6,685 bases of DNA, from contig JAITJY010000112.1 of assembly GCA_031278675.1 (NCBI GenBank), positions 1-6,685 on the forward strand, in the 5' to 3' direction. The translations under genes and the position numbers were made by a program. Below, one piece after another: positions 6,113 to 6,685 of the stretch (positions are counted from its first letter, which is position 1; each line of letters begins with the position of its first letter). The DNA comes from Bifidobacteriaceae bacterium (GTDB lineage: Bacteria; Actinomycetota; Actinomycetes; Actinomycetales; WQXJ01). The notes beneath the pieces are model-generated. The model was not told the origin of the DNA, searched no databases, and worked only from the letters and a program-made list of their open reading frames with translations.

Positions 6113-6269
6113 GCCCGTCGCGGCCGATTTGCCCAAGCCACGTGTTTATCCAGGCAGTTTACTCCTGTGCCGCCTCCCGTATCCCCCAGTGGACGATGCC
6201 GTCCGCTCGCCTCCCGCTCGCCCCCACCCGCCTCGGCGGGGCACCGTAGGGCCGCCTCATCCATCCGCT

Positions 6270-6285
6270 TTCACCCCGCGCGCCC
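6270..6285. repeat. 16-bp direct repeat, copy A
   Basis: TTCACCCCGCGCGCCC, repeated exactly at 6331-6346, 61 bp away. Both copies are preceded by GC plus T-rich bases (GCTTTCACC and GCTTCACC). Confidence 0.75.
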
Positions 6286-6330
6286 GCGCGCAGCGGCCCG
6301 GGGGTCTGGTTCCGGCCTGTGTTGTTGCGC

Positions 6331-6346
6331 TTCACCCCGCGCGCCC
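6331..6346. repeat. 16-bp direct repeat, copy B
   Basis: Exact second copy of TTCACCCCGCGCGCCC. A 61-bp spacing is close to six helical turns, so both copies would face roughly the same side of the DNA. Role unknown; GC-rich chance recurrence is possible. Confidence 0.75.
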
Positions 6347-6466
6347 ACCCGCGCACCGCGTCTCCCACGGCGCGCCGCGAGCCGACCTGGCAACCGTGCC
6401 CAGGCGCTCGCGGCTGCCCGCGCGTCGGTAAACTGTCCCACACCGAGCCGACCGGTCAACTAGGGC

Positions 6467-6475
6467 GAAGGAGGG
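6467..6475 (+). promoter_or_regulatory. Ribosome binding site for the activase
   Basis: GAAGGAGGG precedes the TTG at 6479, with 4 nt between the GGAGG core and the start. The spacing is a little short but this is the only good site, and it favours TTG over the GTG at 6494. Confidence 0.65.
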
Positions 6476-6478
6476 CTG

Positions 6479-6685
6479 TTGCGAGTTCCACATGTGTTCA
6501 ACATCCAGCGGTTCTCCGTCCACGACGGACCGGGCCTACGCACCGCCATTTTCTTCAAGGGCTGTCCCTTGCGGTGCGGGTGGTGTCACAACCCGGAATC
6601 GCAGGCGTTCGAGCCGGAATGGATGGCGGGGGCGGACGGCTCCAAGGAATTAGTGGGGCGGGCTTATACGGTCGAAGAATTAGTC
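6479..6685 (+). CDS. Glycyl-radical-enzyme activating protein (radical SAM), partial
   Basis: First 69 residues of a PflA-like activase; the rest is beyond the right edge. Such enzymes use a [4Fe-4S] cluster and S-adenosylmethionine to make the glycyl radical on a partner enzyme, and work only without oxygen. The segment FNIQRFSVHDGPGLRTAIFF (7-26) and the cluster motif CPLRCGWC (Cys29, Cys33, Cys36), followed by HNPESQ, are diagnostic. The start is taken as the TTG at 6479, with GGAGG at 6470-6474 close upstream and an in-frame TAG at 6461-6463 limiting extension; a GTG at 6494 is the alternative but is far from the ribosome site. After HNPESQ only about 20 residues precede YTVEELV, with no Cys, so the ferredoxin-like insert of many PFL2-type activases seems absent. 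The partner enzyme is not in view and the substrate cannot be named. Confidence 0.9.
   Translation, partial: MRVPHVFNIQRFSVHDGPGLRTAIFFKGCPLRCGWCHNPESQAFEPEWMAGADGSKELVGRAYTVEELV

Larger units (their letters stand above)
6101..6478. other. Non-coding region between divergent genes
   Basis: About 378 bp separating the LacI-family gene (minus) and the activase (plus). It must hold promoters for both. On the minus strand, GGATAAAC (6151-6144) and GGAGTAAAC (6165-6157) lie 44-65 bp before the LacI-family start and give AT-containing -10 candidates (TAAACA, TAAACT) without a clear -35. On the plus strand TAAACT at 6429-6434 is a weak -10 candidate for the activase. GACCGGTC at 6450-6457 is a short palindrome. 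A 16-bp direct repeat lies in the middle. Reading frames crossing the region are Pro/Arg-rich and have no family signature, so I call no gene here. Confidence 0.6.

Noticed and set aside
6087..6463. Plus-strand frames across the divergent intergenic region as a possible small gene
   Set aside because: The translations are Pro/Arg-rich, overlap each other, lack a good ribosome site, and look like GC-rich non-coding sequence.

Overview
The window reads as chromosomal DNA of a high-GC actinobacterium. The support is GC-rich codon third positions, an IdeR/DtxR-type iron box, GTG and TTG starts, strong purine-rich Shine-Dalgarno sites, and an L-arabinose operon of the actinobacterial type (araD-araA-araB with an AraB-like FGGY kinase and a LacI-family regulator). 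A glycyl-radical-enzyme activase at the right edge suggests that the host can live anaerobically (inference). No species can be named from the sequence alone.

Layout, left to right. At 1-662 (minus) is the N-terminal 220 residues of a siderophore-interacting FAD/NAD(P)H ferric reductase, cut by the left edge. An almost canonical iron box at 695-713 sits just upstream of it and overlaps the stop codon of the next gene. At 710-4724 (minus) three tightly packed genes are transcribed as araD, then araA, then araB: L-ribulose-5-phosphate 4-epimerase, L-arabinose isomerase and L-ribulokinase. araD and araA are separated by 2 nt; araA and araB share one base (TGATG). The interval 4725-5041 is the control region. 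It holds a tandem duplication of about 127 bp (period 128), and each copy carries one LacI-type operator (TGTGAGCGCTAACA), a possible promoter, and a 16-bp palindrome. At 5042-6100 (minus) is a LacI-family regulator whose HTH fits these operators. The interval 6101-6478 is non-coding, with a 16-bp direct repeat. At 6479-6685 (plus) is the start of a glycyl-radical-enzyme activase (radical SAM), cut by the right edge.

How it works together (inference from families and layout): AraA converts L-arabinose to L-ribulose, the kinase makes L-ribulose-5-phosphate, and AraD epimerises it to D-xylulose-5-phosphate for the pentose phosphate or phosphoketolase route. The LacI-family protein probably represses araDAB from the two duplicated operators until a sugar effector releases it. 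The reductase gene at the left is probably a separate, iron-controlled unit despite its shared direction and 47-bp gap. The activase at the right belongs to a divergent unit whose partner enzyme would lie beyond the window.

Most of the window is conventional. The parts most worth a second look are the duplicated promoter-operator module, the Gly/Pro-rich insert in the kinase, the iron box lodged at the end of araB, and the activase that seems to lack the usual ferredoxin-like insert.
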